Source of the DNA: Chloroflexota bacterium
GTDB taxonomy: Bacteria; Chloroflexota; Anaerolineae; Anaerolineales; Anaerolineaceae
DNA: 64,000 bases
Direction: 5' to 3'
NCBI GenBank assembly: GCA_021372725.1
Contig: JAJFTV010000140.1
Location: 1 to 64,000, forward strand
Each line of letters begins with the position of its first letter. Position 1 is the stretch's first letter. The position numbers were made by a program, and so were the translations under genes. Under the pieces are notes generated by a model. It saw only the letters and a list, made by a program, of their open reading frames with translations. It did not search any database and was not told the origin of the DNA. Positions 25,747 to 35,006 of the stretch are shown one piece after another.

Positions 25747-26742
25747 TCAAGCAGCGACAGATGATTTATTCCTGCCCTGGCTGGCAGCCAGATAGATACC
25801 GGTCAGGATCAATACTCCCCCGGCGATTTCGTAAGGAACCGGAAGTTCACCCAGCAGGATCATGGCAAAGATGCTGGAGCCAATCGGTTCGCCCAACAGG
25901 GCAATGGACACGATGGAGGCTGGCAGGTATTTCAATGCCCAATTGAAACCGGCGTGCCCAAGTGTTTGAGGGATTAACCCCAGCAGCAGGAACCACAAAT
26001 AGGTGACTGGCGGGTAACCGGTCATCTTTTCATGGCCGAGCAATGCGGCAGCCAGCAGCACCAAAGCTGCGCTTCCAAAGACCGTAAAGGCGTATGGGGG
26101 CAGGGGGAGAGAGGCGCGAAGTTTTCGGCCAATGGTCAGATAACCTGCCATAAATACGGCCCCGCCCAACGCCAGGATATTTCCCCACATCCGGGAATCA
26201 TTCTGGCTGGTTGGCAGGTTGACAGATGTGTTATTCGAACCCGGCGCCAATTGATCCCCAAATGCAACCAGTACGCTGCCGGCCACGGCGATACCCAACC
26301 CGGCCCATGCTGATTTGGACAATGGTTCCTTTAACAAAAATGTAGAGATCAATGCTACCAGCAGGGGTGACATGCTGACCAGCACCACCGAACTGGCGAC
26401 GGTTGTATATTTCAATGAGGTGATCCAGCAGGCGAAATGACCGGCCAAAAAGATGCCGGAAAGAACCACAAATCTCCACTGCTGGCGGGTCATCGTCCGC
26501 AATGCATTGCGGTGATTGATGAGAGCAAACGGAGCCATGATGAGTGTGCCAATCCCAAGACGCCAGGCAGCAATCACCAGCGAAGGTGCTTCCTGCTGGG
26601 CATAGCGGACAAAAATAGCTCCGCAGGATGCTGCCAGCACGCTGATGGCCATCATCACCCCGGGAGATATACGTGCGAAACGGGCTTCACGTGGTTGTTT
26701 TTCAATGCCCATGATGTCCAATTGTAATGTAAAAAACCTCAC
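25747..26742 (-). CDS. EamA/DMT family transporter
   Basis: 331 residues with ten hydrophobic segments in two EamA repeats (GVMMAISVLAASCGAIFVRY and GGAVFMAGYLTIGRKL begin the halves). DMT members export amino acids or metabolites; the substrate is unknown. The frame starts at a GTG at 26742; an ATG at 26712 (MGIEKQPREA) is an equally good candidate because neither has a strong ribosome-binding site. Confidence 0.83.
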   Translation of the reverse strand: MRFFTLQLDIMGIEKQPREARFARISPGVMMAISVLAASCGAIFVRYAQQEAPSLVIAAWRLGIGTLIMAPFALINHRNALRTMTRQQWRFVVLSGIFLAGHFACWITSLKYTTVASSVVLVSMSPLLVALISTFLLKEPLSKSAWAGLGIAVAGSVLVAFGDQLAPGSNNTSVNLPTSQNDSRMWGNILALGGAVFMAGYLTIGRKLRASLPLPPYAFTVFGSAALVLLAAALLGHEKMTGYPPVTYLWFLLLGLIPQTLGHAGFNWALKYLPASIVSIALLGEPIGSSIFAMILLGELPVPYEIAGGVLILTGIYLAASQGRNKSSVAA

Positions 26743-27014
26743 GGTTCTGTAAACTTGCGGATAAGATCAAAGTATTATTTTGAAAATTGGCTGTCTGGAT
26801 GTACTTTCCAGACAAACCCTGGGCAAGAAAATACTCTATATGAAAGAAATTTTCACAGCCTCCAAACGTGAAATGGAAAATATTTCAATACCCTCAAGAA
26901 CGATATTGAACTATATACCAATGTAATACCTTTATCCATTATCTTTATAACTCTGAAAAATGAACTATGGCTGATATAATACCATTTGGAGCCGGCTGAA
27001 TGGTGTATTGAAAA

Positions 27015-27767
27015 ATGCCCGCAATTGAGGAATATCGCTCTATTCTAAAGGATATCCGGGATTGGAATGATTACCTGATAAAAGAGTCGCGGCTGCCAGG
27101 TGCCCGCTCCAACCTTGAACTTTTATATGCCTGTTCTGATTTGGCCTCCCGGGAAATGCTCGAACAATGGCTGGAGTTTACCCCGCAGAAAGCTCCGGAG
27201 AATACACCACAATGCTTTCTTGCCTGCTGTGGTGTGGTTGGTCTGGGACGACTGCTCTCCGAAGGGGACTATTCCTGGTTGGCTGTGTTGCGTTATTTTG
27301 CTTCGGATCCTCGCTGGCGGGTTCGTGAATCAGTATGTATGGCGCTGCAACGGTTTGGGCAGGTAGATATGCCCACTCTCCTCAACGAGATGAGTATTTG
27401 GGCAAACGGAGCTCCTTATGAGCAGCGTGCGGCGATAGCGACGCTTTGCGAACCGGTTTTACTCAAAAACAAAGTGGATGCTGCCAGCGTTTTGAACTTG
27501 CTGAACCAGGTAACCGAAGATTTGCTAACGATTACTGACAGAAAACAGGAGGATTTTCGGGTTTTGCGAAAGGGATTGGCTTACTGCTGGAGTGTGGCAG
27601 TTGCTGCACTGCCCGAGCAGGGAAAGCCTTTTATAGGACACTGGTTGAACAGTAAAGACCCGGATATCCGATGGATTATGAAACAAAATCTTCAAAAAAA
27701 ACGCCTGATTAAAATGGATTCTGAATGGGTCAGGCAGTGCATCGATGAAATGGAGAACAAGAAATGA
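27015..27767 (+). CDS. HEAT-repeat protein, DNA alkylation repeat-like
   Basis: 250 residues, all helical. The block YFASDPRWRVRESVCMALQRFG followed by further helical pairs (PDIRWIMKQNLQKKRL) fits HEAT-like repeats of the AlkD/DNA alkylation repeat superfamily. The catalytic status cannot be judged from sequence alone, so it may be only a binding scaffold. TATAAT at 26975-26980 could serve as -10 box. It overlaps the next gene by 4 bases (ATGA), suggesting a joint function with that methyltransferase. Confidence 0.65.
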   Translation: MPAIEEYRSILKDIRDWNDYLIKESRLPGARSNLELLYACSDLASREMLEQWLEFTPQKAPENTPQCFLACCGVVGLGRLLSEGDYSWLAVLRYFASDPRWRVRESVCMALQRFGQVDMPTLLNEMSIWANGAPYEQRAAIATLCEPVLLKNKVDAASVLNLLNQVTEDLLTITDRKQEDFRVLRKGLAYCWSVAVAALPEQGKPFIGHWLNSKDPDIRWIMKQNLQKKRLIKMDSEWVRQCIDEMENKK

Positions 27768-28501
27768 CCGATCGAGGATACGAGCTTTCAGCACAATTTT
27801 ACGATTTGTTTGACCGTAAACCCAACATTAATTTCTATTACTTCTATGCCTCTCAGGCGGGTGAATCACTGGATATTGGCGCAGGAACCGGCAGGATTGC
27901 CGTGCCTTTGGCTGAGCTGGGTTGCCGTCTGTTTTGTGTTGAGCCGTCCGAGGCCATGCGCACACAACTGGAGCAAAAACTCGAGCAACAGCCGTCCTTG
28001 CTGGAAAGGATCAATATTGTTCCAACGGATGCTGCTTCCTTCAAACTAAACAAAACCTTCCCCCTTGCAATGATGTCTGGAAGTTTTCGCCATTTTCTTA
28101 CGGATGAAGAGCGGCTGCGCGCACTGGCAAACATTTCTGCCCATCTCAAACCAGGCGGCACATTGGTATTCGATATCTCGTTGGGGATGATGAAAGACAC
28201 ACCTCTTTCCCCTGCCGGTGAGGTTCAAATCGACGGCGGCGAGATTCGCAGGTCACTCTCCACCCGGGTTTTACCGGAAGGAGTGTTGCAGGTCACATTT
28301 GTTTTCGAAACCTACCGTGGCGGCAGGATGGTGGAACGGATTGTCCAGGGAGCGGTGCAGGGAATTATTACCCGCCAGCAGATCACCAGGCTGCTGCAGG
28401 AAACCGGTTTGACTGTGGTCAACGAATATGCAGATTATGATTTTCGCCCTTATGAAGAAGGGGATAATATACTCATGATCGAGGCTTGCAAGACCAACTG
28501 A
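27764..28501 (+). CDS. Class I SAM-dependent methyltransferase
   Basis: 245 residues. Motif I LDIGAGTGRIAVPLAELG and the acidic end of strand 2 (CVEPS) bind SAM; FPLAMMSGSFRHFL is motif II. The N-terminus (YELSAQFYDLFDRK) is common in small-molecule methyltransferases. The substrate is unknown. Translationally coupled to the HEAT-repeat gene by an ATGA overlap. Confidence 0.85.
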   Translation: MTDRGYELSAQFYDLFDRKPNINFYYFYASQAGESLDIGAGTGRIAVPLAELGCRLFCVEPSEAMRTQLEQKLEQQPSLLERINIVPTDAASFKLNKTFPLAMMSGSFRHFLTDEERLRALANISAHLKPGGTLVFDISLGMMKDTPLSPAGEVQIDGGEIRRSLSTRVLPEGVLQVTFVFETYRGGRMVERIVQGAVQGIITRQQITRLLQETGLTVVNEYADYDFRPYEEGDNILMIEACKTN

Positions 28502-28593
28502 TTTCATTGATACCCGTTTTAGCTGATTCTAATCTATGTCCATTACTATTGTAACAATGAACAATCTATGACAAATCAAGGAAAGGATAAAAA

Positions 28594-30177
28594 ATGACTG
28601 CCAGGAAATTTGAGTTGACTTACGGAACAATGTATAACCCACCGAATGAGCTGCATGACAGATTTGATGCAGCGCTTACTGAAGTCCGGTCTCAACTGGG
28701 TAAAGAATACAGCATGTGGATCGATGGCAAGGAACGGTTTGCAGATCAAAAGTTTGAAGATCGTTCTCCGATCGATACCGGTATGCTGTTGGGGGTCTTT
28801 CAGAAGGGTACAGCCCGGGATGCTGTGGATGCTGTGGAAGCAGCACGCAAAGCGTTTTATAGCTGGCGGCGGACGCCCTGGCAGGAACGGGTTGCGCTGC
28901 TTCGTAAGGCAGCCGATTTGCTTGAAGAACGAACTTTTCAGATCAGCGCGGCCATGGCCATGGAAGTTGGCAAGAACCGTATGGAATCACTGGGCGACGT
29001 TGCTGAATCAACGGCCCTGATCCGTTATGCCTGCGACCGGATGGAAAAGAATGATGGTTTCACTGTTCAAATGGGTAACGATCCTGTGGAAGGCTATATT
29101 TCCACGAATGTATCGGTATTACGCCCTTATGGTGTATGGCTGGTCATCAGCCCGTTTAACTTCCCGGCTTCTTTAAGTTTCGGCCCTACCGGATCGGCGC
29201 TGGTGGCCGGCAATACCGTTGTACTCAAACCGGCGACTGATACGCCCTGGGTGCCGCGCCTGATAGCTCAATGCCTGATCGATGCGGGAATCCCCAAAGG
29301 TGTATTCAATTTTGTCACCGGCCCGGGAAGTACTTTGGGGCAGGCGCTGATCGATTCACCGGATGTATCCGGGGTCACCTTTACCGGTTCACTGGATGTA
29401 GGAATGGGGATTTACCGCAGCTTTGGCAAAGGAAATTATGTACGGCCTGTCATTCTTGAACTGGGTGGCAAGAACCCGTCTGTGGTCAGCCGGCATGCCA
29501 ATCTCGATGACGCTGCCCTGGGCATTATGCGTTCGGCATTTGGTTTGCAGGGACAAAAATGTTCTGCCAATTCGCGAATATTCGTCGAAGAACCTGTCTA
29601 CGATGAACTGGTGAAGAAGCTGGTCGAAAATACGAATAACCTTGTGATTGGCGATCCTACCCGGCGGGAAGTCAACATGGGCCCGGTGATCAATAAAGAC
29701 GCTTATCAGGATTACCAAAAATTCTGTGCGGATCTCAGGCAGCACGGAAATATTCTGACCGGCGGCAAGATACTGACAGACGGTGCATTGGGGAAAGGTT
29801 ACTTTGCTGCTCCAACTCTGGTCGACGATCTGCCATTGGATCATCCATTGTGGCAGCAGGAGATGTTCCTGCCCATTTCGACCATTGCTCCCATCCACAG
29901 CGTGGAAGAAGGCCTGAAACTGGCAAACAACGTACAGTATGGTCTGACAGCAGGTTTTTATGGCAGCCAGGAAGAAGTGGAATACTTTTTCGATCATATC
30001 GAAGCCGGCACGGTGTACGCCAACCGACCACAGGGCGCTACAACCGGCGCGTGGCCGGGATATCAACCGTTTGGCGGCTGGAAGGGTTCCGGTGCCAGCG
30101 GCAAGAACTCAGGCGGCGTCTATTATTTACAGTTGTACATGCACGAAACCTCCCGGACGCTGGTCAAAAAAGCCTGA
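28594..30177 (+). CDS. Aldehyde dehydrogenase, probably 1-pyrroline-5-carboxylate dehydrogenase
   Basis: 527 residues. ALDH superfamily with the catalytic Cys in GLQGQKCSANSR, the catalytic Glu in ILELGGKNPSVV, and the cofactor loop FTGSLDVGMGIYRSF. The GQKCSA variant and the 520-residue length match the proline-catabolic enzyme (glutamate semialdehyde to glutamate, NAD-dependent). No proline dehydrogenase gene lies next to it, so the proline role is likely but unproven. AAGGA lies upstream of the ATG and a strong hairpin follows. Confidence 0.8.
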   Translation: MTARKFELTYGTMYNPPNELHDRFDAALTEVRSQLGKEYSMWIDGKERFADQKFEDRSPIDTGMLLGVFQKGTARDAVDAVEAARKAFYSWRRTPWQERVALLRKAADLLEERTFQISAAMAMEVGKNRMESLGDVAESTALIRYACDRMEKNDGFTVQMGNDPVEGYISTNVSVLRPYGVWLVISPFNFPASLSFGPTGSALVAGNTVVLKPATDTPWVPRLIAQCLIDAGIPKGVFNFVTGPGSTLGQALIDSPDVSGVTFTGSLDVGMGIYRSFGKGNYVRPVILELGGKNPSVVSRHANLDDAALGIMRSAFGLQGQKCSANSRIFVEEPVYDELVKKLVENTNNLVIGDPTRREVNMGPVINKDAYQDYQKFCADLRQHGNILTGGKILTDGALGKGYFAAPTLVDDLPLDHPLWQQEMFLPISTIAPIHSVEEGLKLANNVQYGLTAGFYGSQEEVEYFFDHIEAGTVYANRPQGATTGAWPGYQPFGGWKGSGASGKNSGGVYYLQLYMHETSRTLVKKA

Positions 30178-30189
30178 CAGTTTTTATCT

Positions 30190-30230
30190 TTGTGGGATTT
30201 TTAGCCGCCTTGCGGCTAAAAATCCCACAA
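30190..30230. terminator. strong bidirectional hairpin terminator
   Basis: A perfect 19-bp stem (30190-30208 with 30212-30230) around a CTT loop lies between two convergent genes. The arms contain A5 and T5 runs, so the same hairpin can act as an intrinsic terminator on both strands. Confidence 0.8.
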
Positions 30231-30311
30231 AATGGTTTTCCCCCCTTTACGGCGGGAAGCGGGTCGGGAAGTTAGGTGTCAGGCCGCGATGCGGCCCAAC
30301 TCAAAAAATAT

Positions 30312-31931
30312 CTATTTCCGATAACCTGGGCCGCGTACGGCCATGCCGGGCAGAGCGCCGGTATGTTCTCCATTTTTCAGCACCTGCGTGCCGTTGACGA
30401 ACACGTGCACCATGCCGGTCGAATACTGATGCGGGGCGGCAAACGTCGCATGATCCTGCACTTTGGCGGGGTCAAAAACCGCAATATCGGCAAAGAAACC
30501 TGCTTTCAATTGGCCGCGCTCCTTAATCTTGCGCACTTCGGCCGGGAAAGATGTGATCCGCCGCACAGCCTCTTCGAGGGACAGCACTTTTTCATCCCGT
30601 ACATATTTGGCCAGGAAGCGCGAAAAGGTGCCATAAGCGCGTGGATGCACACCGGATTTGAGAAATACCCCCTCGGGAGCCTGGGATTCGCTGTCCGAGC
30701 CGATACAAACCCATGGCTGCTTGAGCTGCTTCACCAGGTTATCCTCCGTCATGGTGAAATAAACGCCGCCGACATTGAAATTATCTTCGACAATCAAATC
30801 CATGATGGTATAGGCCGGTTCGGTTCCGCGCATGGCCGAAACCTCGGCCAGGGTCTTGCCGATGAGGGGTTTCAACCGCTCGGATTTGAAACTGCGCAGC
30901 AGCACCCCTTGTGCTCCGCCAGCACCCATCAGACTGCTTTCCCATTCATCGGTTTCGGTAGTCATTTCCCTGTACAAACGGGTGCGTGTCTCGGGATCCT
31001 TCAGCCGTTGGATCCAGGCGGCAAAACCGCCATCCTGGATCCAGTCCGGCATGGTGGCACCCAGGCCGGTGGCGGAGGCCGGGTAGGTATACATATCGGC
31101 AGTGATTTGCAGACCCTCTGCCCGGGCTGCGTTGACCCTGGCGATTACTTCTTCCATCTTGGACCAGTTTTTGCGACCGGTGGCTTTGAGATGATAGATT
31201 TCTGCGCCGATCTTTGCCTCCCTGGCGATGGTGATCAGCTCATCCAGGGCGGACAGAACCGAATTGCCCTCGTTGCGGATATGCGAGATATAGATACCGC
31301 CGTATTCGGCCACCACTTTGGCGAGCTCAATCAGTTCAGCGGTATCGGCGTAACTGCCGGGGGGATAGATCAAGGCTGAGCTGATGCCGAGGGCACCCTC
31401 TTCCATCGTCTGGCGGGCCAGCCGGCGCATATGCTCCATCTCGGCCGGGGTGGCCGGGCGGTCGTTATAGCCGATGGCGTTGATACGCAGCGTTGCAGCG
31501 CCCAGATATGAACCAATATTGGTAGCGATACCGCGCTTTTCCATATAATCAAAATATTCTCCCAGTGTATTCCACGGGATGTCATACTTGATGTCGCCCT
31601 GCCGTTCGATCCGTTCCTGCTTCATCTTTCCGGTCATCGGCCCTTCCGAGGTGCCTTCGCCGAGAATCTCAAGCGTCACGCCCTGGCGGATATCGCTCTG
31701 TGATTTGCCGTCAACGATCAGCGAGATATTTGCCCAGCTCATCACATTGATGAAGCCGGGGGTGACGGCCAAACCCTTTACATCGATCTCCTGTCTGGCG
31801 CTGGCCTGGCCCAGATGACCCACCGCGGCGATTTTTTGCCCTACGATGGCTACATCTCCCTCTACCGGCGGCCCGCCTTTGCCATCATAGAGGATTCCGT
31901 TGCGCAGGATCAGGTCGTATTGAGTGGACAT
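30312..31931 (-). CDS. Amidohydrolase, N-acyl-D-amino-acid deacylase-like
   Basis: 539 residues. The beta-sandwich start (DLILRNGILYDGKGGPPVEG) and TIM barrel are those of D-aminoacylases. Late metal-site histidines are present (ISHIRNEG, IYHLKATG) with the closing SDSESQAPEG and HPRAYGTFSR. The first ligands are lost: the usual GFID-HxH reads GFINVMSWAN, and the metal-bridging cysteine block reads LGEGTSEGP. This could be a subfamily with another metal arrangement or another reaction. Follows the inositol-phosphatase-family gene by 54 bases. Confidence 0.8.
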   Translation of the reverse strand: MSTQYDLILRNGILYDGKGGPPVEGDVAIVGQKIAAVGHLGQASARQEIDVKGLAVTPGFINVMSWANISLIVDGKSQSDIRQGVTLEILGEGTSEGPMTGKMKQERIERQGDIKYDIPWNTLGEYFDYMEKRGIATNIGSYLGAATLRINAIGYNDRPATPAEMEHMRRLARQTMEEGALGISSALIYPPGSYADTAELIELAKVVAEYGGIYISHIRNEGNSVLSALDELITIAREAKIGAEIYHLKATGRKNWSKMEEVIARVNAARAEGLQITADMYTYPASATGLGATMPDWIQDGGFAAWIQRLKDPETRTRLYREMTTETDEWESSLMGAGGAQGVLLRSFKSERLKPLIGKTLAEVSAMRGTEPAYTIMDLIVEDNFNVGGVYFTMTEDNLVKQLKQPWVCIGSDSESQAPEGVFLKSGVHPRAYGTFSRFLAKYVRDEKVLSLEEAVRRITSFPAEVRKIKERGQLKAGFFADIAVFDPAKVQDHATFAAPHQYSTGMVHVFVNGTQVLKNGEHTGALPGMAVRGPGYRK

Positions 31932-31985
31932 ATTCTTTTCCTTTCGGTGTTGGTGTGTTGTTTTCAGTTTTACCGGTCTGACAGA

Positions 31986-32762
31986 CTATTTTTCTCCGAT
32001 CAATTCAAGCACTTCGGGCAGGAGCTGCAAACTGGTGGCGATGGCTTCACCGCCGTAGATGGTGGCGTTGCCCTTCCAGTCGCCAAAGTACCCGCCGGCT
32101 TCGGCGAAGATGGGCGGAAATGGGCCGTTGTCCCACACTTTCATGGCGGGATCCATTGCCAGCTCGGCTCGTCCGGTGGCCACCAGCAAGTATCCATAGG
32201 CGTCCCCCCAGCCGCGGCGGGACTTGCAGGCCCCCGAGATGCGCTCCCAGGCCGGGCCATGACCATATTCATGGCAGGCAGCGGAATCATTGCAAATCAC
32301 CAACCCATCGGACAGAGTCTGAACGGGTGAGACATGGGTGTGCAGATTGTTCCAGAAACAGCCCAACCCGCTGGCTGCACTGATGGTTTCATGAATGGCC
32401 GGGAAGTGTGCCGTTCCAACCTCCACCTTGCCGTTGATTTCCAGGCCGATCAGGACGGCATAGATGGGCACTCCGTGAACGAAGGAATACGTCCCGTCAA
32501 TGGGGTCGATGATCCAGCGGTAGGGGCTGTGCGGCTTATCCACCACGCCGTATTCCTCGCCCAGGATGGCATGCTCCGGGAAGTAGCGTTCGATACGTGC
32601 ACGGATCAACTGCTCTGCTCCGCGGTCGGCGGCGGTCACTACCGATCCATCTGCTTTGGTGTCGATGGCCAGGTTGGACTGGAAATATCCAAGGGTCAGC
32701 CGGCCGGCCAGAAAGGCGGTTTCGTTGATAAAGTCAAGATAAGTTTGAAGGGGTTCGCTCAT
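31986..32762 (-). CDS. Inositol monophosphatase family protein (histidinol-phosphatase-like)
   Basis: 258 residues. The lithium-sensitive phosphatase metal motifs are present: ILGEEYG (first Glu), WIIDPIDGTYSFVHGVP (DPIDGT with Tyr replacing the usual Lys or Thr) and VWDNGPFPPIFAEAGG (late WD). The form resembles the monomeric histidinol-phosphate phosphatase group, which completes the penultimate step of histidine synthesis, but inositol-1-phosphate or nucleotide phosphates are also possible. Confidence 0.82.
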   Translation of the reverse strand: MSEPLQTYLDFINETAFLAGRLTLGYFQSNLAIDTKADGSVVTAADRGAEQLIRARIERYFPEHAILGEEYGVVDKPHSPYRWIIDPIDGTYSFVHGVPIYAVLIGLEINGKVEVGTAHFPAIHETISAASGLGCFWNNLHTHVSPVQTLSDGLVICNDSAACHEYGHGPAWERISGACKSRRGWGDAYGYLLVATGRAELAMDPAMKVWDNGPFPPIFAEAGGYFGDWKGNATIYGGEAIATSLQLLPEVLELIGEK

Positions 32763-32997
32763 GGAGAATATCCTTGGCTGGGGATGCGTACGAGAAATTA
32801 TTATAATTCATCGCGCCGGAGGGCTTTGTATCGGATTTCATCAACCTCCTTTGAGCGGAAGAGCATTGCACCGGCTACCCTCTTGATCAGCAACCCGGAC
32901 ATTACCTGATATCCAGCTCACCGGTCTTTTTGTGGCGATGCTGTAGCCCCTTCGTAATTGCCTGGTTTTACTTGCTGCTAAAATGAATAAACATACC

Positions 32998-33237
32998 TTA
33001 ACCTGAGCAATCCTTTTGCGCACAATTCCTCTGCGTGTAGAATGGACAGCCATCCTGGCAGGCTTTGGCGCTGCACAGCAAATCATCCTGCTGCAAGCGT
33101 TGGATGCGTCCCTTGCGTACCCAGTGCTCCACCATGCCTTCCAGCACTGATGGATCGATGCCCAGCTTGCGGCTCAGCACATCCATGCGGATTGCCCCGT
33201 GACTGTTTTCAATCTCTTTCAGTACTTGCATCAACAT
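32998..33237 (-). CDS. feoC: FeoC-like winged-helix regulator of ferrous iron uptake
   Basis: 79 residues from the ATG at 33237, four bases after the feoB membrane-part stop. A winged-helix N-terminus (MQVLKEIENSHGAIRMDVL, SRKLGIDPSVLEGMVEHWVR) is followed by a cysteine-rich tail (LLCSAKACQDGCPFYTQ, then RNCAQKDC) with six cysteines, more than the four of the classic FeoC iron-sulfur site. FeoC binds the cytoplasmic FeoB domain and protects or tunes it. Last gene of the feo operon. Confidence 0.82.
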   Translation of the reverse strand: MLMQVLKEIENSHGAIRMDVLSRKLGIDPSVLEGMVEHWVRKGRIQRLQQDDLLCSAKACQDGCPFYTQRNCAQKDCSG

Positions 33238-33241
33238 AGTA

Positions 33242-34978
33242 TCATCCCAATCCCAGCAGCATGCCGCCCTGAAAGACAATCACCGCCAACAGCCAGGCTG
33301 CCGCAAGCTGCCCAAAGGCACTCAGCAGCATCCAGCGGGTGCCCAGTTCCTTGCGCAGGGCGGCCAGCGTAGCTATACAGGGCGTATAGATAAGAATAAA
33401 AACCATGAAAGCAAAGGCGGCCAGGCCGGCGTGCCCGCCGCTGGTCTGCTCAAAGCCGGCCCGTACTGCGGGTGCCAGGGCGGTCTCCGTGGCCGTCTTA
33501 TCGCTGCCTGTCAGATCAATGCCGATCAGTCTGGGTATCGACAGGACCATTTCCCACAGCGCCTTTACAAAACCAGTCAGGATGCTGCTCACATCTTCCA
33601 CAAAGCTGGTTTGGGCAGTATCCTGAACGGGGGTATCCATCCCGTATACCTGCGTCAGGCTGGTGACGATCACTTCCTTGGCCGCAATGCCGGAAATCAG
33701 GGCACCACTGGTCTGCCAGGATCCAAAGCCGGCCGGCGACAGCAGCGGAGCCAGCTTGCCGGATATGGCGGCATACGCGCTGGATTGCAGGTCAACATTG
33801 GCGAACCTGCCTTCTCCCCCTACCGGTATGGCCAGCAGCAGCCAGATGACCAGGCTCATCGATAAAATCAGGCTGCCGGCTTTTTTGATGAACGAGGAGG
33901 TGTGCTCCCACATGTGGATCCAGATGGCCTTCAGCGTGGGGATGCGGTAGGGCGGCAGCTCCAGCACAAACGGTGACTCCGCACGGCGGCGGAAAAGAGT
34001 GTTTTTCAGCAGCAGTCCGGCGGTGATGGCCATGACGATGCCGATCAGATACATCCAGAATACCATCAGGCCCGCCTTTTCGGGGAAGAAGATGCCGGCT
34101 ATCAAGACGTAAACCGGCAGGCGCGCCCCACAGCTCATGAATGGAACCATCATGGCGGTCAGAATGCGATCTTTTTCATTTTCCAGAGTGCGTGTGGCAA
34201 ATATCCCGGGCACACTGCAACCAAATCCCACAATCAATGGCAGAAAGCTCTTTCCGTGCAGCCCCAGCACATGCATAAAGCGATCCATCACAAAGGCCGC
34301 TCGGGCCATGTAACCGGAATCTTCCAGAATGGCCAGCGCACCGTACAGTGCCATCAACACCGGCACAAAGGCCAGCAGCCCACCTAATCCGGCCACCACC
34401 CCGTCGAGCAACAGGGATTCAACCCAGTTGCCGTTCAAACCAAGCAGCATGACCAATGACGATACCCAATGTGTGACAGGGCCCTCCAGCACCGCGTTGA
34501 CCCAATCCAGCAACGGGGCCGACAGATCGGTGGTGATCTTGAACATCCCCCACATTAATAACAGAAAAATGGGGATGCCCAGGATGCGATTGGTAACGAC
34601 GTCATCGATGCGGTCCGTGAGTGTACGCCGTTGGCTGTTTTCAACCTGCATTGTTTCCCTGACCAGACCGTTGATCCAGCCGTAACGACGGTCAGCGATG
34701 AGTGTATCTACATCTTCACCAAAAATGGATACCAGGTGGTGTATGTTTTTTTGCACGTCGGAAATCAATTGAGCGCCATCCGGCTGGAGTGCAATTTGGG
34801 CGGCGATCTGCTTGTCGTTCTCAAGCAGCTTGAGGGCTAACCAGCGCGATGGGTAAGCCTCGTTCAATGCGGGATATTTTTCGATCAGGGTCTGAACCTG
34901 CACGATTTCCTGTTCGATCTCACGGCCGTAATCGATTTGAAAGCTCAGGCGGCGGGTATAAGCCAGGTCATGCTGCAT
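33242..34978 (-). CDS. feoB: FeoB membrane transport part (separate protein)
   Basis: 578 residues lacking any GTPase motif. It begins at the helical guanine-dissociation/linker region (QIDYGREIEQEIVQVQTLIE) and continues with the membrane Gate repeats (GGLLAFVPVLMALYGALAILE, DSGYMARAAFVMDR, FGCSVPGIFATRTLENEKDR, YTPCIATLAALRKELGTRWM). It should form the ferrous iron pore. The G domain is encoded 8 bases upstream as a separate gene. A 19-bp tandem repeat covers the junction and contains this start codon. Confidence 0.9.
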   Translation of the reverse strand: MQHDLAYTRRLSFQIDYGREIEQEIVQVQTLIEKYPALNEAYPSRWLALKLLENDKQIAAQIALQPDGAQLISDVQKNIHHLVSIFGEDVDTLIADRRYGWINGLVRETMQVENSQRRTLTDRIDDVVTNRILGIPIFLLLMWGMFKITTDLSAPLLDWVNAVLEGPVTHWVSSLVMLLGLNGNWVESLLLDGVVAGLGGLLAFVPVLMALYGALAILEDSGYMARAAFVMDRFMHVLGLHGKSFLPLIVGFGCSVPGIFATRTLENEKDRILTAMMVPFMSCGARLPVYVLIAGIFFPEKAGLMVFWMYLIGIVMAITAGLLLKNTLFRRRAESPFVLELPPYRIPTLKAIWIHMWEHTSSFIKKAGSLILSMSLVIWLLLAIPVGGEGRFANVDLQSSAYAAISGKLAPLLSPAGFGSWQTSGALISGIAAKEVIVTSLTQVYGMDTPVQDTAQTSFVEDVSSILTGFVKALWEMVLSIPRLIGIDLTGSDKTATETALAPAVRAGFEQTSGGHAGLAAFAFMVFILIYTPCIATLAALRKELGTRWMLLSAFGQLAAAWLLAVIVFQGGMLLGLG

Positions 34979-35006
34979 GATTTACCTCATGCTGCATGAT
35001 TTGCCT
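34969..35006. repeat. 19-bp tandem duplication at feoB split
   Basis: Two copies, 34969-34987 and 34988-35006, of CATGCTGCATGATTTRCCT differ at one base. They cover the stop of the G-domain gene and the start of the membrane-part gene. Nineteen is not a multiple of three, so the duplication shifts the relation between the two frames. Confidence 0.9.

Noticed and set aside
30276-31379. 367-codon + strand frame opposite the aminoacylase-like gene
   Set aside because: The minus-strand protein has clear family motifs; the opposite frame has none and is a codon-bias shadow.
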